In this document: in pieces, positions 1-9,427 of the stretch
Layout of the letters: the number at the start of each line of letters is the position of its first letter
How positions within the stretch are numbered: position 1 is the first letter of the stretch
Origin: Euborellia annulipes
Lineage: Eukaryota > Arthropoda > Insecta > Dermaptera > Anisolabididae
Reading direction: 5' to 3'
NCBI GenBank assembly: GCA_023213315.1
Contig: JAKCPI010002824.1
Coordinates: 1 to 64,000, forward strand
DNA: 64,000 nt
Notes under the pieces: generated by a model
The model's input: only the letters and a program-made list of their open reading frames with translations
The model's database searches: none
What the model was told of the DNA's origin: nothing
Translations under genes and position numbers: made by a program

Positions 1-31
1 ACCTTCGCTTGATAATTAAGAAATTAAAAAA

Positions 32-430
32 TCTGGTGTGACTGTTGCACACCACACACCTTCTTTACTTAATTCTAATTGTCTAAATAAATTGTAAGTA
101 AATTCGAATCCATTTGATGGGACCAATGTCCTCAACAAATTGTAATTAAATAAATAAAAATAAACCTTTCTTTTACTTTTCGGTAATTGAACGTTGTGTT
201 CTGTGTTTGTCACACCAGATTTTTTGTGTTTAGTTTCGCAGATATATTAATAGAATTCATAATGTAAAAATTTCCTATGGAGTACAAGAGTAAAGTGGTC
301 TACAGAAGATTTCAATGGCAAAATGAGAATATACATTTTAAAAAGGCTATCTAAAATTGATTTTTGAATTTTAATCAAAATCGTACGAGCGAATTTTAAA
401 AAAATCTAAAAAAAAACTCAATTTTAGTGT
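32..430 (-). repeat. Family A element, decayed copy
   Basis: The hairpin end of family A (TCTGGTGTGAC on this strand, mirrored by GTCACACCAGA near 222) is split by about 100 bp of unrelated AT-rich sequence. The body then runs through the diagnostic stretch 'agtacaagagtaaagtg' and fades near 430 before the microsatellite core. The copy is truncated and has no coding capacity. Confidence 0.7.
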
Positions 431-539
431 CAAAAATTAATAAATTAAAAAAAAAAAAAATTCAGAGGTATTTTATTGGTTTACAAAGTTAGCCAATCCA
501 TTATTTCGATCCTAAAGCCATCTTCAGAACCTTAAATAT

Positions 540-1224
540 AACCATATTTTACAAAGATGTAGTGTTATAAGTGTTTTATAAAATTTTTTTAATCTAAAAT
601 GTAAGTTGTTATTAATTTACTTTTTGATATTTAATTTTTTTTAAATAAATCCAATACCAAAAATAGTTTATGTTTATATATATTCAAAATTTATTAATTT
701 TGACACCTAAAACTCGTCAAAAAACAAGACTGAGAGAACATCATTGAAAACTATTGACATTCACCAGTCCGATATCTCCTCCAGCTTTCAAATTATGTTT
801 CCTAAACTTTTTGATGTTGGCTGTTTCCTATAACTTTTATAACTCAAATCGACATAAAGGGGAAGGGAATTTCATCGACACGACACGACAGAGTTTTAAT
901 TAGAAGAAAATCTCTCTCCCTCTCACTGACAAGCTTTATTAAATTTTTGTCTGCGAATCAATAATAAAATAAATTCTTTTATTAAAACTTGATCAAGGAG
1001 ATGGGTGTCAAACTGTTTATATCAATTAAAGAAATCTTGTTATTCCACTTAATGAATCGTAAGTTTTCAAGATTTTCTATAAAAATTTTTGAATTCACGG
1101 CATAGTAATAAATAAACTGATTTTGACACCCATATAACCAAACGAATTCTTCAAAATTATATTGAATCATGCTTTTACCCATGATGACTATGAAAGAGGC
1201 CCAATAAAAATCTGAATAAGTCCA
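540..1224. other. AT-rich spacer, nothing recognised
   Basis: No open frame with recognisable homology and no terminal repeats were seen. A degenerate hammerhead-like core on the minus strand (CTGAAGATGG near 520-530) lies just before it, without a matching stem I. Confidence 0.4.
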
Positions 1225-1808
1225 GAAAGAGCAAGTACTGGAGCATCAAAGAAAAAAAAGCCTTTACCAAATGCCAGAGACGTTTCGGGCAAGATTAATT
1301 TGTCCTCCCTGTTCTTATAGGCATATATTTATTTTAGGCACAAAGTTGTAATTGTTCTTGATGCACAACCTCCGTGCACATGTTTATTTTTTAAAGGGGG
1401 GGAGGCATATATTTATTTTAGGTACAATTTTTATTAAAAAAACATTTTATTAAAATGTACAGTGAGGAACAATTTAAGTCCCACCCATGCGTTTTCTACT
1501 TATTTCACTGTTTTAAAAAAAATATTATATTTTTTAATGGATTCAAACCTAGAAAATTTTCAATAAAGATTTCTTTCTTTTATAAAAACAATGAAATAAT
1601 CACAAGTAGAAAATGCATGGGTGGGACTTGACTTTGACGTTCACTGTACATGTGCACGGACTTTTGTGCATAAAGAACAATTGCATCTTTGTGCCTAAAA
1701 TAAATATAAGCCTATAATTACTGAGGATAGACGAATAAATTTAGTCCGAATCATCTTCTGCATTTGGCACCTTTTATTTGCTACTCCTGTATCTTGCTCT
1801 TTCCCAAC
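1225..1808. repeat. Inverted-repeat unit with decayed hammerhead-like cores
   Basis: The arms at about 1225-1383 and 1650-1808 are inverted copies: a GAAAGAGCAAG region, then the core, then TAAAATAAATATA and GTGCAC segments in mirror order. The right arm has CTGAGGA at 1721-1727, a GAC/GTC-closed stem II and a damaged GAATCATC. The left arm (minus strand) keeps GAAACGTC but has a damaged CTGANGA. Each arm has lost a different part, so both derive from one better ancestor. The loop holds a mariner-type MITE. Confidence 0.6.
1460..1646. mobile_element. Mariner-type MITE, TA duplication
   Basis: It starts CAGTGAGGAAC after a TA at 1458-1459 and ends GTTCACTG before a TA at 1647-1648. Inner inverted segments (AAGTCCCACCCATGC and its complement) make nearly the whole 187 bp a hairpin. 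It has no transposase. The assignment rests on the TA duplication and the CAGTG end typical of Tc1/mariner. Confidence 0.75.
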
Positions 1809-1949
1809 TTGTAACATCAACAGCAACTTTTTTCCTGATTATAAAAAATTCTTAATTTTATTCACAGAAAACCAACCAGTGAACAGCAAAATGATATTAA
1901 AATATAATTGGAGATATCAGCCAAATTGGGATTATCTAGGTTAATAAAA

Positions 1950-2006
1950 CTCCCAGAATAAGACGTTTCGGCCTGAATTTATTTGGCCATCTTCAGTTAT
2001 TGGGAG
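1950..2006 (-). ncRNA. Type I hammerhead ribozyme-like motif
   Basis: Read on the minus strand: CTCCC-AATAA (stem I, 5' side), CTGAAGA, an extra T, GGCC...GGCC (stem II), GAAACGTC, then TTATT-CT-GGGAG (stem I, 3' side). Stem I forms 10 base pairs with a two-base bulge. Stem III is only the self-complementary ACGT, so cleavage after GTC would probably need a dimer. The core matches CUGANGA...GAAA except for one extra base before stem II. Confidence 0.65.
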
Positions 2007-2150
2007 TTATACACATAGTGCAAGTGCACTATTGAAGTGAATTATCTCTGAGCTTGGGCACAGGAGCCATATAATTTTGTATGAAGCAAATAAATTTTAT
2101 TATTGACGAGTCCTGGTTTGATCACATGTGTAGTTGCACTATGTGTATAA

Positions 2151-2216
2151 TTCCCAATAACTGAAGATGGCCAAATAAATTCAGGCCGAAACGTCTTATC
2201 CTGGAAGTTTTATTAA
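2151..2216 (+). ncRNA. Hammerhead ribozyme-like motif, inverted partner
   Basis: This is the same motif as at 1950-2006 on the opposite strand: CTGAAGA at 2161-2167, stem II GGCC/GGCC, GAAACGTC. Stem I is slightly eroded here (AATAA facing TTATC), so activity is less likely than in the left arm. Confidence 0.55.
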
Positions 2217-2251
2217 CCTAGATAATCCCAATTTGGTTGATATCTCCAATT

Positions 2252-3414
2252 CTCCATTATGATAAATATCTTTGACATTTTTACTAATAGAAACGTCGGC
2301 AGAAAATAATTTAAAAATAAAATGCTTGATTGCTGATAACTTGATTATTACAATAGCTATAGAAATATGAGAAGTCAGATATTAAAAAAAATCAATAACT
2401 ATATTTTGTCGACGTTTTGAATACTGATCGGTGAATAGTTGTTAAAATTCGACCTCCAAACATCGAGAGAGATTGTTCGGGGTCACCAATCCAAGCTTTC
2501 GCTGCTCTAAGCATCACTTGACCTCAAAGGTGGACTTAATAAAATAAATCTTTCACTAAATAATTGAATAAATATCATAGATCGTTATTCAAGAAGCAAC
2601 CTAAGGTAATATCTAAATTTTTCTAGGATCAAATCAATGTTCATTTGTTGTTGTACCTCAACGAACCTTATAAAAATAAACTTGTTTATTTACTCCCCTC
2701 GAAAGAGTTGAGTTGAGGTCCAGCAGAAAAATTCTGATACTTAGTTATAGGTAACGTCTAGAAAAGTGAATTTTCCGAGGTTTTATGTCAATATTTTAAT
2801 TAGCCTACATAAAACTAATACAATGTATAAATATGCCTATGTTTTGATGGAGCCAAATTATTGAATATAAAAATTTTACAAAAGCAAGAGAGCAAACTTG
2901 ATTTTGAAGCAAATGGGAGTTAACAGGAAACCAAAATGTTAAATCAATTCAGAATATAATTTCAATTAATTAAAACAATAATTCTCTCTATTATCTATTG
3001 CGTTTTCTAGGATTAAGGAGAAAGACTAAAATATCCGGAGGGTGGGGGCAAAATAGGAAGGATCAAATCAGGAAGGTTACCTTCATGCAAATTCAGACAC
3101 ACACACTAGTTAAATTCTGAAACCGGAATCTTTCTGAATAGATGCATTTCCATTTTGTAAATTATCTCCAACATTTCTCATGCTGTGTCATGTTCAGGGG
3201 GGGGGAAGGGGACGGCGATGCTCATTGAGACAAAGTATCATCGCTAATGGGGGACCATCCTGAGATAATTGTTTATGGATGTATAATCAGAGAAAGATTA
3301 TTAATGGCCATTTATCAAAAGAGAGAAAGACAGATAGAGAGTGAAATAACTTTTATACTCATGTAGCTGTCTTTAATTTTATTGAGTACTAATTTGTATA
3401 TTTGTCCTCTATAT
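2252..3414. other. Unassigned AT-rich spacer
   Basis: No gene or clear repeat border was recognised. Short purine-rich and G-rich patches occur near 3037-3080 and 3195-3240. Confidence 0.35.
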
Positions 3415-3642
3415 CAATGGTTTCCAAACTTTATGTTACAACGCCTCCCTTAAAAGTAATAAAATAATACAAAAACAAAAATTTGTAATGCTAAAAAATA
3501 TAAATTTATATAAAAATATTTTTTTTGTTTATTCTTATTTAAATTAAAACTAGGAGTAATTTGAAAAATTGGTCCTGGTGGCCAATATTCGCGCCTCCCC
3601 TTAGACTAGTCCGCGCCTCCCTAGAGAGTCTGGAAAACGCTG
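3415..3642. mobile_element. hAT-like MITE
   Basis: The left end is CAATGGTTTCCAAACTTTAT and the right end, reverse-complemented, begins CAGCGTTTTCCAGACTCTC. This is the CAGTGGTTCCCAAACT style of many hAT elements. An 8-bp target duplication is not evident, so the copy is old. A second left end of the same family starts at 5403. Confidence 0.6.
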
Positions 3643-3674
3643 GTATAAGGGTATTTTATGTCTGGTGGAATTTA

Positions 3675-3872
3675 TATCAGGAATGAAAGTTAGAAGAAAA
3701 CGAAACCAGAATTATTTAAAAATATATTTTAACAGCTTACGTTTCGGTCTTGGTCAAAGCCATCCTCGGATGACCGCTAACAGCTCCGAGAATGGCTTTG
3801 ACCAAAGCCGAAATGCCAGCTGTTAAAATATATTTTTAAAGAAAAAATTCTGGCTTCGTTTTTTCTAGCTTT
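3675..3872. repeat. Inverted-repeat unit with fossil hammerhead motifs
   Basis: The arms run about 3675-3762 and 3787-3872. In the right arm stem I is perfect (AACAGCT with AGCTGTT) and stem II is six pairs (GGCTTT with AAAGCC), but the core reads CCGAGAA and GAAATGCC. The left arm (minus strand) keeps GAAACGTA with CCGAGGA. The helices survive while the catalytic core is lost, so both look inactive. Confidence 0.6.
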
Positions 3873-4495
3873 CATTCCTGAAAAAAAATATTTTTCTCAA
3901 ATCTTATTTTCACGCTCTAGGGGGAGGGGGAGTGCCTAACTTAAATATAAAATTAATCAAATCTTACTTTTCTACCTAATGAAAAAAATCCCTACAAAAT
4001 TCCACAAGGGATTCGATGGGTTCCTAAGTTACCCTGTGTTATTATTATCTGTTTATGAGAGTTTCGAAATCTTCAAAAATTAATTCCGCCCCAGTAATAA
4101 CAAATTTTAGATTGACATTAAAATGTTTCTACCCCAATATCCTATTTGCTAAATATTGAATATAAATTTTAACTCAAACGGAATGCACTTTTTTTAGTAA
4201 AATATTAAAAAACATTAATAAGCTTATCTTTGCGCATTATAGGGGATGGGGCATTAACCCCCTCTTTAAGGAAATGCGAGCCTTCACCGCGAAATTACTC
4301 TCAAAATAATGTGAATACATTTATAAATAATTATTTTAATTTTAATTTTATTTTGAAATTATTTTATTTTAATTTTCAACCCTTAATCCACCCCTGAGTA
4401 AAAGTATAAAGGAAATTTGATTAACAGAAATATAGGCCATATAGAAAGAACATATTGGTAAATAATGGCGACTTAAGAAAAGATTTAAAAAAAAA
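3873..4495. other. Unassigned AT-rich spacer
   Basis: No open frame or repeat border was recognised. A fragment near 3895-3960 resembles the family A stretch around 'cacgctctaggggg...gtgcctaacttaaat'. Confidence 0.35.
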
Positions 4496-4749
4496 TGCTC
4501 TCAGGCTTGGTGTAGTTGGTAGCGTGTCAACCTTCTATACAGAACGTCGCGGGTTCGGACCCCTGGCAGTCCGAAATGGATACCAAATGGCTTAAATAAG
4601 AATGCCTCGACCCCCAATATGTATATTATTAATTAATAACGGTAATCGTATAAAGTCTTATATGGCCTGAGTTGCCGAAAAGACTATGTGAATGTTTGTG
4701 TGAGTGTTGAGTGTGAATGAGAAAAAAGTGTGTTTAAAAAAAAAAAAAG
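4496..4749 (+). repeat. tRNA-derived SINE, family S1
   Basis: The head has a Pol III A box (TGGTGTAGTTGGTAGCG) and B box (GGGTTCGGACCC). The family tail follows: CCAAATGGCTTAAATAAGAATG, a GGTAATCG block, TTGCCGAAAAGACT, a GTGTGAGTG-rich segment and poly(A). Relative to other copies it lacks the left arm of the internal palindrome. Confidence 0.85.
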
Positions 4750-5400
4750 ATAAAAAATAAAAAACTAATCATTTTTTTTTTCAACGATAAAATACATGAT
4801 AATTACCTTTAATAAGACTCTCAAGAGGGTGTGTTGGCTGTCGGAGTGGTCAGGGTGGGTTACACTATATTAATTATTCACTTTGATTCACTTTAAACAC
4901 AATTAAAAAAAAGATTGCAACTGGGCGCCTGCCGCCTGGCAACGCGCTCGACTCGACTGAATTCGACTCTCTCTTTGTAGAGGAATAAATAGATGAAAAT
5001 AACAATTCCCTTTTTATTAAAAGTAAAAAAATACCTTTTGCTCTAATCTAACTATATTTAGAACTGGAAAAGAATGTCAACAAGTGATTTGGAATATTCC
5101 AAGGCCTTTCTTAAATAATCAACCCTCCATCCCCCTAATCAAAATAATAATCAACGCTATTTTTTGAATGTTTTCTATTTATTTGGCTTCGATTTAGCTG
5201 AAATAAATTTAAAAAACATTTTTTTTTTTTCAATTTTTCAACCCCTTACCCAATCCTAATAAATAAAATAATTAACAATGCTATCGCCTTCGGCGAGCTT
5301 CGCGACTAGTCAGAAAAAAATTAAAACCCTGAAAAACTTCCCTGGATCCGCCTTTGGGTTTTACACATAGTATAATTTTCTAGAATGAGTCTTACCTTAG
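4750..5400. other. Spacer with a short GC-rich patch
   Basis: A patch at about 4920-4980 (GGGCGCCTGCCGCCTGGCAA, then CTCGACTCGACTG) is richer in GC than its surroundings. It shares CGACTCGACTG-like sequence with the island at 54000. It may be promoter-like. No gene is visible. Confidence 0.3.
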
Positions 5401-5402
5401 GC

Positions 5403-5480
5403 CAGTGGTTTCCAAACTTTATGTTACCACGCCTCTTTTAAAAATATTTAATCGTATGACGTCCCCCCCCCCACCCATTT
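5403..5480. mobile_element. hAT-like MITE, left end only
   Basis: CAGTGGTTTCCAAACTTTAT followed by a CACGCCTC motif matches the left end of the element at 3415. It is interrupted by a poly(C) run at 5463-5472. No right end was found. Confidence 0.5.
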
Positions 5481-6146
5481 TATAAAATAATACAAAAAAA
5501 GAAATTTTTATCTAATATACTGTATATTATAGAATTTGGAGACCTCATTTATTTTATCCCGAAAAAGGGAAATAGATAATCACTGCCCAGGGGTAGATCT
5601 ACAAAAATATTTTTTGTATCATTTAGGGTATTAATTTACACTCTTATAAAATAGCTCGTTTTTCTCTCTCTAATTAATAAAAGATGAATAATTGAAGGAG
5701 GTTTTCAGCTTCAGCTTCATCAAAGCGAATGGGAGGGTATTCTGAATATTATTGCTCTAGAAAACTCCCCTTCTCTCATTTGCAAAAGAACAACTTTAAA
5801 GAAAGAGGAAGAAGCCTTTGTTTGCAAGGATAATTAATAGATTTGGAATATTTTCAATCTCCTTTCAGTAAAGGGGAGAAAAATTTAATTTATTCAGACA
5901 GTTCAGGAAGATTATTAAAAAAAATAATTTAATTAATAAAATTGGGGGTAATGGTATTATTAAATTTGAAATTTGTCCAAACAAATTGTGAAGAAATGTA
6001 AGTTAGCAGATTTCGGGTATGGCAAAATGGCAAATATCACTCTAGAAAGTATTAGGCATTTATATTTGTTTGTTATTTAATTAAAATTTGTAAAAACGCT
6101 GATTTAATTAATATTTTGATTAAATAAAACTATTTTGTTTATTTTT

Positions 6147-6375
6147 ACTTTCTATTACCCTATATATGAAATATATATAGAGAAAAAGTATTGGATTCAT
6201 GTCAAAAATTCGATGCCGAGATTTTGACGGATATACACGCTTTGAGGTCCCTTGAATCCAAAAAAGTGCTTTTTCGCGACATGGTCTGTCTGTGAACAAA
6301 ATATCTCAAGAACGATTAAAACCAGGAGATTGAAAATTTATATTTAAGTAAGGTATAGATAGAAAGTAAAAAAGA
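6147..6375 (+). repeat. Family A element, 5' fragment
   Basis: This covers the ACTTTCT...AGAGAAAAAGT end hairpin, the 'tcaaaaattcgatgccgag' and 'tttgaggtcccttgaatcc' blocks and the start of the core. It lacks the GT-rich microsatellite and the far end. Confidence 0.75.
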
Positions 6376-6494
6376 CTTCGTTGAACAGGCAAGAAATTCC
6401 ACAGAGTCTCAACTGAGAAGATACAATTCCAAGGGAACATTGGAATTTACATAAAAAATATTTCATATAATTTCGCCCTACAAGTTAATAATTT

Positions 6495-6545
6495 ATTTTT
6501 GATCCTGATGAAGAACACAAGTGTTCGAAATATTAATAAAAAAAT
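6495..6545 (+). ncRNA. Hammerhead-like motif
   Basis: CTGATGA, an extra A, GAACAC-AA-GTGTTC (six-pair stem II), GAAATATT. The segment between GAAA and the putative cleavage site is the self-complementary ATAT. Stem I is weak (TTTTT and AAAAA with an internal loop). It may be a degenerate member of the hammerhead set. Confidence 0.4.
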
Positions 6546-6593
6546 TTTTAATTTCTTCCTTGGCTCTCCATTCTAGTCTATTTTCTTTCCAAG

Positions 6594-6720
6594 CAGTAGC
6601 GTGTCCAGGTGGGGGCGAAGGGGGCGCTAGCCTTCCCCCTGCCCCGGGCGGATCAAGCCTTTGATACCGACATAGGAGGCGCCCTAGCGCATCCGGCTTT
6701 CTAAATCTCCGGCTTTTTTT
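6594..6720. mobile_element. hAT-like end, GC-rich
   Basis: CAGTAGCGTGTCCAGG followed by G-rich sequence has the form of a hAT terminus (CAGNNGCGT). Only one end is recognisable, so the assignment is tentative. Confidence 0.35.
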
Positions 6721-6810
6721 TTTGAAATTTCACAAATAAATTGATTTTATATCACAAATCCTGGGAAAAATTACAAAAAAAAAAATGCTTGAAAAACTGA
6801 ATACTGAAAA

Positions 6811-7337
6811 AAAAACCTGGTGTGAGTGGTCGCACAGCACACAACTTTCTCTTATCTTCGGTAATTGAAAGTTGTGTTCTGTGCTTGTCACACCAGATTT
6901 TTTGTGTCGACATGTATTTAGTTTCCGTCGATATTTTAGAATTCAAGATGTAAAATTTATAATCATCGGAAAATATTTATATTTTGTTACCATGGCAACC
7001 ATTTCTCCTATCTTTCCTATGAAGTACAAGAGTAAAGTGTGCTTCAGAAGATTTCAATGACAAAATGAGAATATACATTTTAAAGAGAATCTAAAAAATA
7101 ATTGATTTTTGAATTAAAAAAAAATCGTTGGAGCGAATTTAGAGAAAATCGAAAAAAACTGAAAAAGTGCATCAGTAAAGTACTAGTACTTTTTGACTGA
7201 TTTTGATAAAAAGCTTATTTTCACGCCCTAGAGGGGTGCCTAACTTAAATATAAAATTTCAACCTCCTAGCTCTTTTCGTTCTTGAGATATTTTGTTCAC
7301 AGACACACAGACAGACAGACCATGTAGCGAAAACTAC
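6811..7337 (-). repeat. Family A element, interrupted by two further copies
   Basis: The terminal hairpin is at 6811-6900, followed by the body and core in minus orientation. The copy stops in the T-run of its 'ccacttttttggattc' block at 7338. It resumes exactly there, after two inserted copies, at 8711-8797, then again beside the hAT element and beyond the LINE, ending GAGAAAGT near 11255. It is the host of four later insertions. Confidence 0.85.
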
Positions 7338-7342
7338 TTTTT

Positions 7343-8031
7343 ACTTTCTCTTACCTATGTATATATGTAATATATATAGAGAGAGAAAGTATTGGTTTCA
7401 TGTCAAAAATTCGATGTCGAGATTTTGATGGATCTTCACGTTTTGAGGTCCCCTGAATCCAAAAAAGTGGTTTTCGCGACATGGTCTGTCTGTGGGTGGG
7501 TGGGTGTGTGGGTGTGTGGGTGGGTGGGTGTGTGTGTGTGTGTGTTCAATTTTAAGCATGAAGGAATTGAGCTAGGAGGTTGAAATTTTATATTTAAGTT
7601 AAACACCCCCCGGGACCGGAAAAATAAGCTTTTAATCAAAATCGGCCAAAGAGTACTAGTACTTTACTGATGTACTTTTTCAGTTTTTTTCGATTTTCTC
7701 AAAATTCGCTCTAACGATTTTGATTAAAATTCAAAAATCAATTATTTTTTAGATGCTCTTTCAAATGTATATTCTCGTTTTGCCCTCAAAATTGTTTGAA
7801 GACCACTTTACTCTTGCACTCCATAGAAAAGATAGGAGAAATGGTTGCCATGGTATCAAAATATAAATATTTTCCCATACTTATAAATTTTACATCTTGA
7901 ATTCAATTGTACCCTACTGTCGGAAACTAAATACATGTCGACACGAAAAATCTGGTGTGACAAGCACAGTGCACAACTTTCGATTACCGAAGGTAAGAGA
8001 AAGTTGTGTGCTGTGCGCCAGTCACACCAGA
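7343..8031 (+). mobile_element. Family A element, complete copy (first of a tandem pair)
   Basis: It runs from ACTTTCTCTTACC to CACCAGA, 689 bp, with T5 on both sides. In order: end palindrome (ACTTTCTCT/AGAGAAAGT), conserved block, GGGTGGGTG/GT microsatellite at 7494-7545, an AGTACTAGTACTTTACTG block, an AT-rich body, and a terminal long hairpin (TCTGGTGTGAC...GTCACACCAGA). It is non-coding. Its replication class is unknown; non-autonomous Helentron/DINE-like or hairpin-ended elements are possible. Confidence 0.8.
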
Positions 8032-8036
8032 TTTTT

Positions 8037-8703
8037 ACTTTCTCTTACCTATGTATATATGTAATATATATATAGAGAGAAAGTATTGGATTCATGTCAA
8101 AAATTCGATGTCGAGATTTTGATGGATCTTCACGTTTTGAGGTCCCCTGAATCCAAAAAAGTGGTTTTCGCGACATGGTCTGTCTGTCTGTGTGTGTGTC
8201 TGTGTGTGTGTGTGTCTGTGAACAAAATCAAGAACGAAAAGAGCTAGGAAGTTGAAATTTTATATTTAAGTTAGGCACCCCCATGGGACGTGACACGAAG
8301 CTTTTGAACAAAATCGACCAAAGAGTACTAGTACTTTACTGATGCACTTTTTCAGTTTTTTTCGATTTTCTCAAAATTTGCTCCAACGATTTTTTTTAAA
8401 ATTCAAAAATCAATTATTTTTTAGATTCTCTATAAAATGTATATTCTCATTTTGTGATTGAAATCTTCTGAAGACCACTTTACTCTTGTACTCCATAGAA
8501 AAGATAGGAGAAATGGTTGCCATGGTATCAAAATATAAATATTTTCCCATACTTATAAATTTTACATCTTGAATTCAATTGTACCCTACTGTCGGAAACT
8601 AAATACATGTCGACACAAAAAATCTGGTGAGACAAGCACAGAACACAACTTTCGATTACCGAAGGTAAGAGAAAGTTGTGTGCTGTGCGCCAGTCACACC
8701 AGA
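8037..8703 (+). mobile_element. Family A element, complete copy (second of a tandem pair)
   Basis: It begins directly after the first copy with only TTTTT between them and has the same ends. Its core microsatellite is GTCTGTCTGTGTG rather than GGGTG. A T7 run follows at 8704-8710, where the host copy resumes. It is 667 bp. Confidence 0.8.
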
Positions 8704-8710
8704 TTTTTTT

Positions 8711-8797
8711 GGATTCAGGGGACCTCAAAACGTGTATAGGCCTATCCATCAAAACCTCGACATCGAATTTTTGACATGAATCCAAAACTTTCTCTAT
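8711..8797 (-). repeat. Continuation of the interrupted family A host copy
   Basis: 'ggattcaggggacctcaaaacg' continues exactly where the copy at 6811-7337 broke off. It runs to the 'aactttctctatata' terminal palindrome, which is itself interrupted by a hAT element at 8806. Confidence 0.85.
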
Positions 8798-8805
8798 ATA
8801 ATAAC

Positions 8806-8993
8806 TAGAGACCGGATTTTAAGCAAAATGCTTATTGCTCAATTTTATAAGCAACCATTAGATATTTAATTTCTATACGAATTAGGAAAAACTAAGTGCA
8901 TTGAGATTGCATTTATTATGCTTTTTTTGCTTTTTTTGAGTTTTCATGCTTTTTTTCCCTTTCGTGCTTATTTGAACTTATTTTACGAATATT

Positions 8994-9038
<45 letters not shown>

Positions 9039-9409
9039 TAAAAAACACTTTTCCCATTCACACACGCATACACCAGGGACGTATATAAGGGGGAGAGGGG
9101 GGCCGCCCCCCCAAAAAAAAAAATTTCCAAAAACCCCGCAGGGTGAAAAAAATATAGCCCTGTAAAAAAATTTTTTCCGCAGGGTGAAAAAATTTGGTTA
9201 CGCAAAAACAAAATTTTTCGCAGGGCGGGGCGGAATAAATTTAGTTTCTTTAAAAAAAAAATTTGTATACGCCATTAGTATGAATAAAAATTGCTTATGA
9301 GATGCTTTTTTTCAACTTTTATGCTTATTTAACAACTTTTTATTCAAGTTTTTTATGCTTTTTTAAGCACTTTTTTCCATTTTTTTTATGCTTTTTTTTC
9401 CGGTCTCTA
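8806..9409. mobile_element. Non-autonomous hAT element with perfect 8-bp duplication
   Basis: The element begins TAGAGACCGGA and ends TCCGGTCTCTA, an 11-bp perfect inverted terminus. It is flanked by ATAATAAC at 8798-8805 and 9410-9417, a perfect 8-bp target duplication as made by hAT transposases. The interior has a poly(T) run near 9001-9037, repeated 'atgctttttt' motifs near both ends, and a GC-rich inner segment (9073-9275) that may be another insertion. It has no transposase frame. Confidence 0.85.
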
Positions 9410-9427
9410 ATAATAACATATATAGAA

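Larger units (their letters stand above)
1906..2251. repeat. Palindromic unit carrying two opposed hammerhead motifs
   Basis: Two 118-bp arms (1906-2023 and 2134-2251) are near-perfect inverted copies around a 110-bp loop. Each arm contains one hammerhead-like motif, on opposite strands. Such units fit Penelope-like element terminal repeats or retrozyme-derived copies. No reverse transcriptase is present, so this would be a non-autonomous or remnant copy. Confidence 0.75.

Noticed and set aside
7392..7639. Open frames of repeated V-C-G-W or H-T-P-T residues over the family A core
   Set aside because: They only translate the GT/GGGT microsatellite and are present on both strands, with no conservation of frame between copies.
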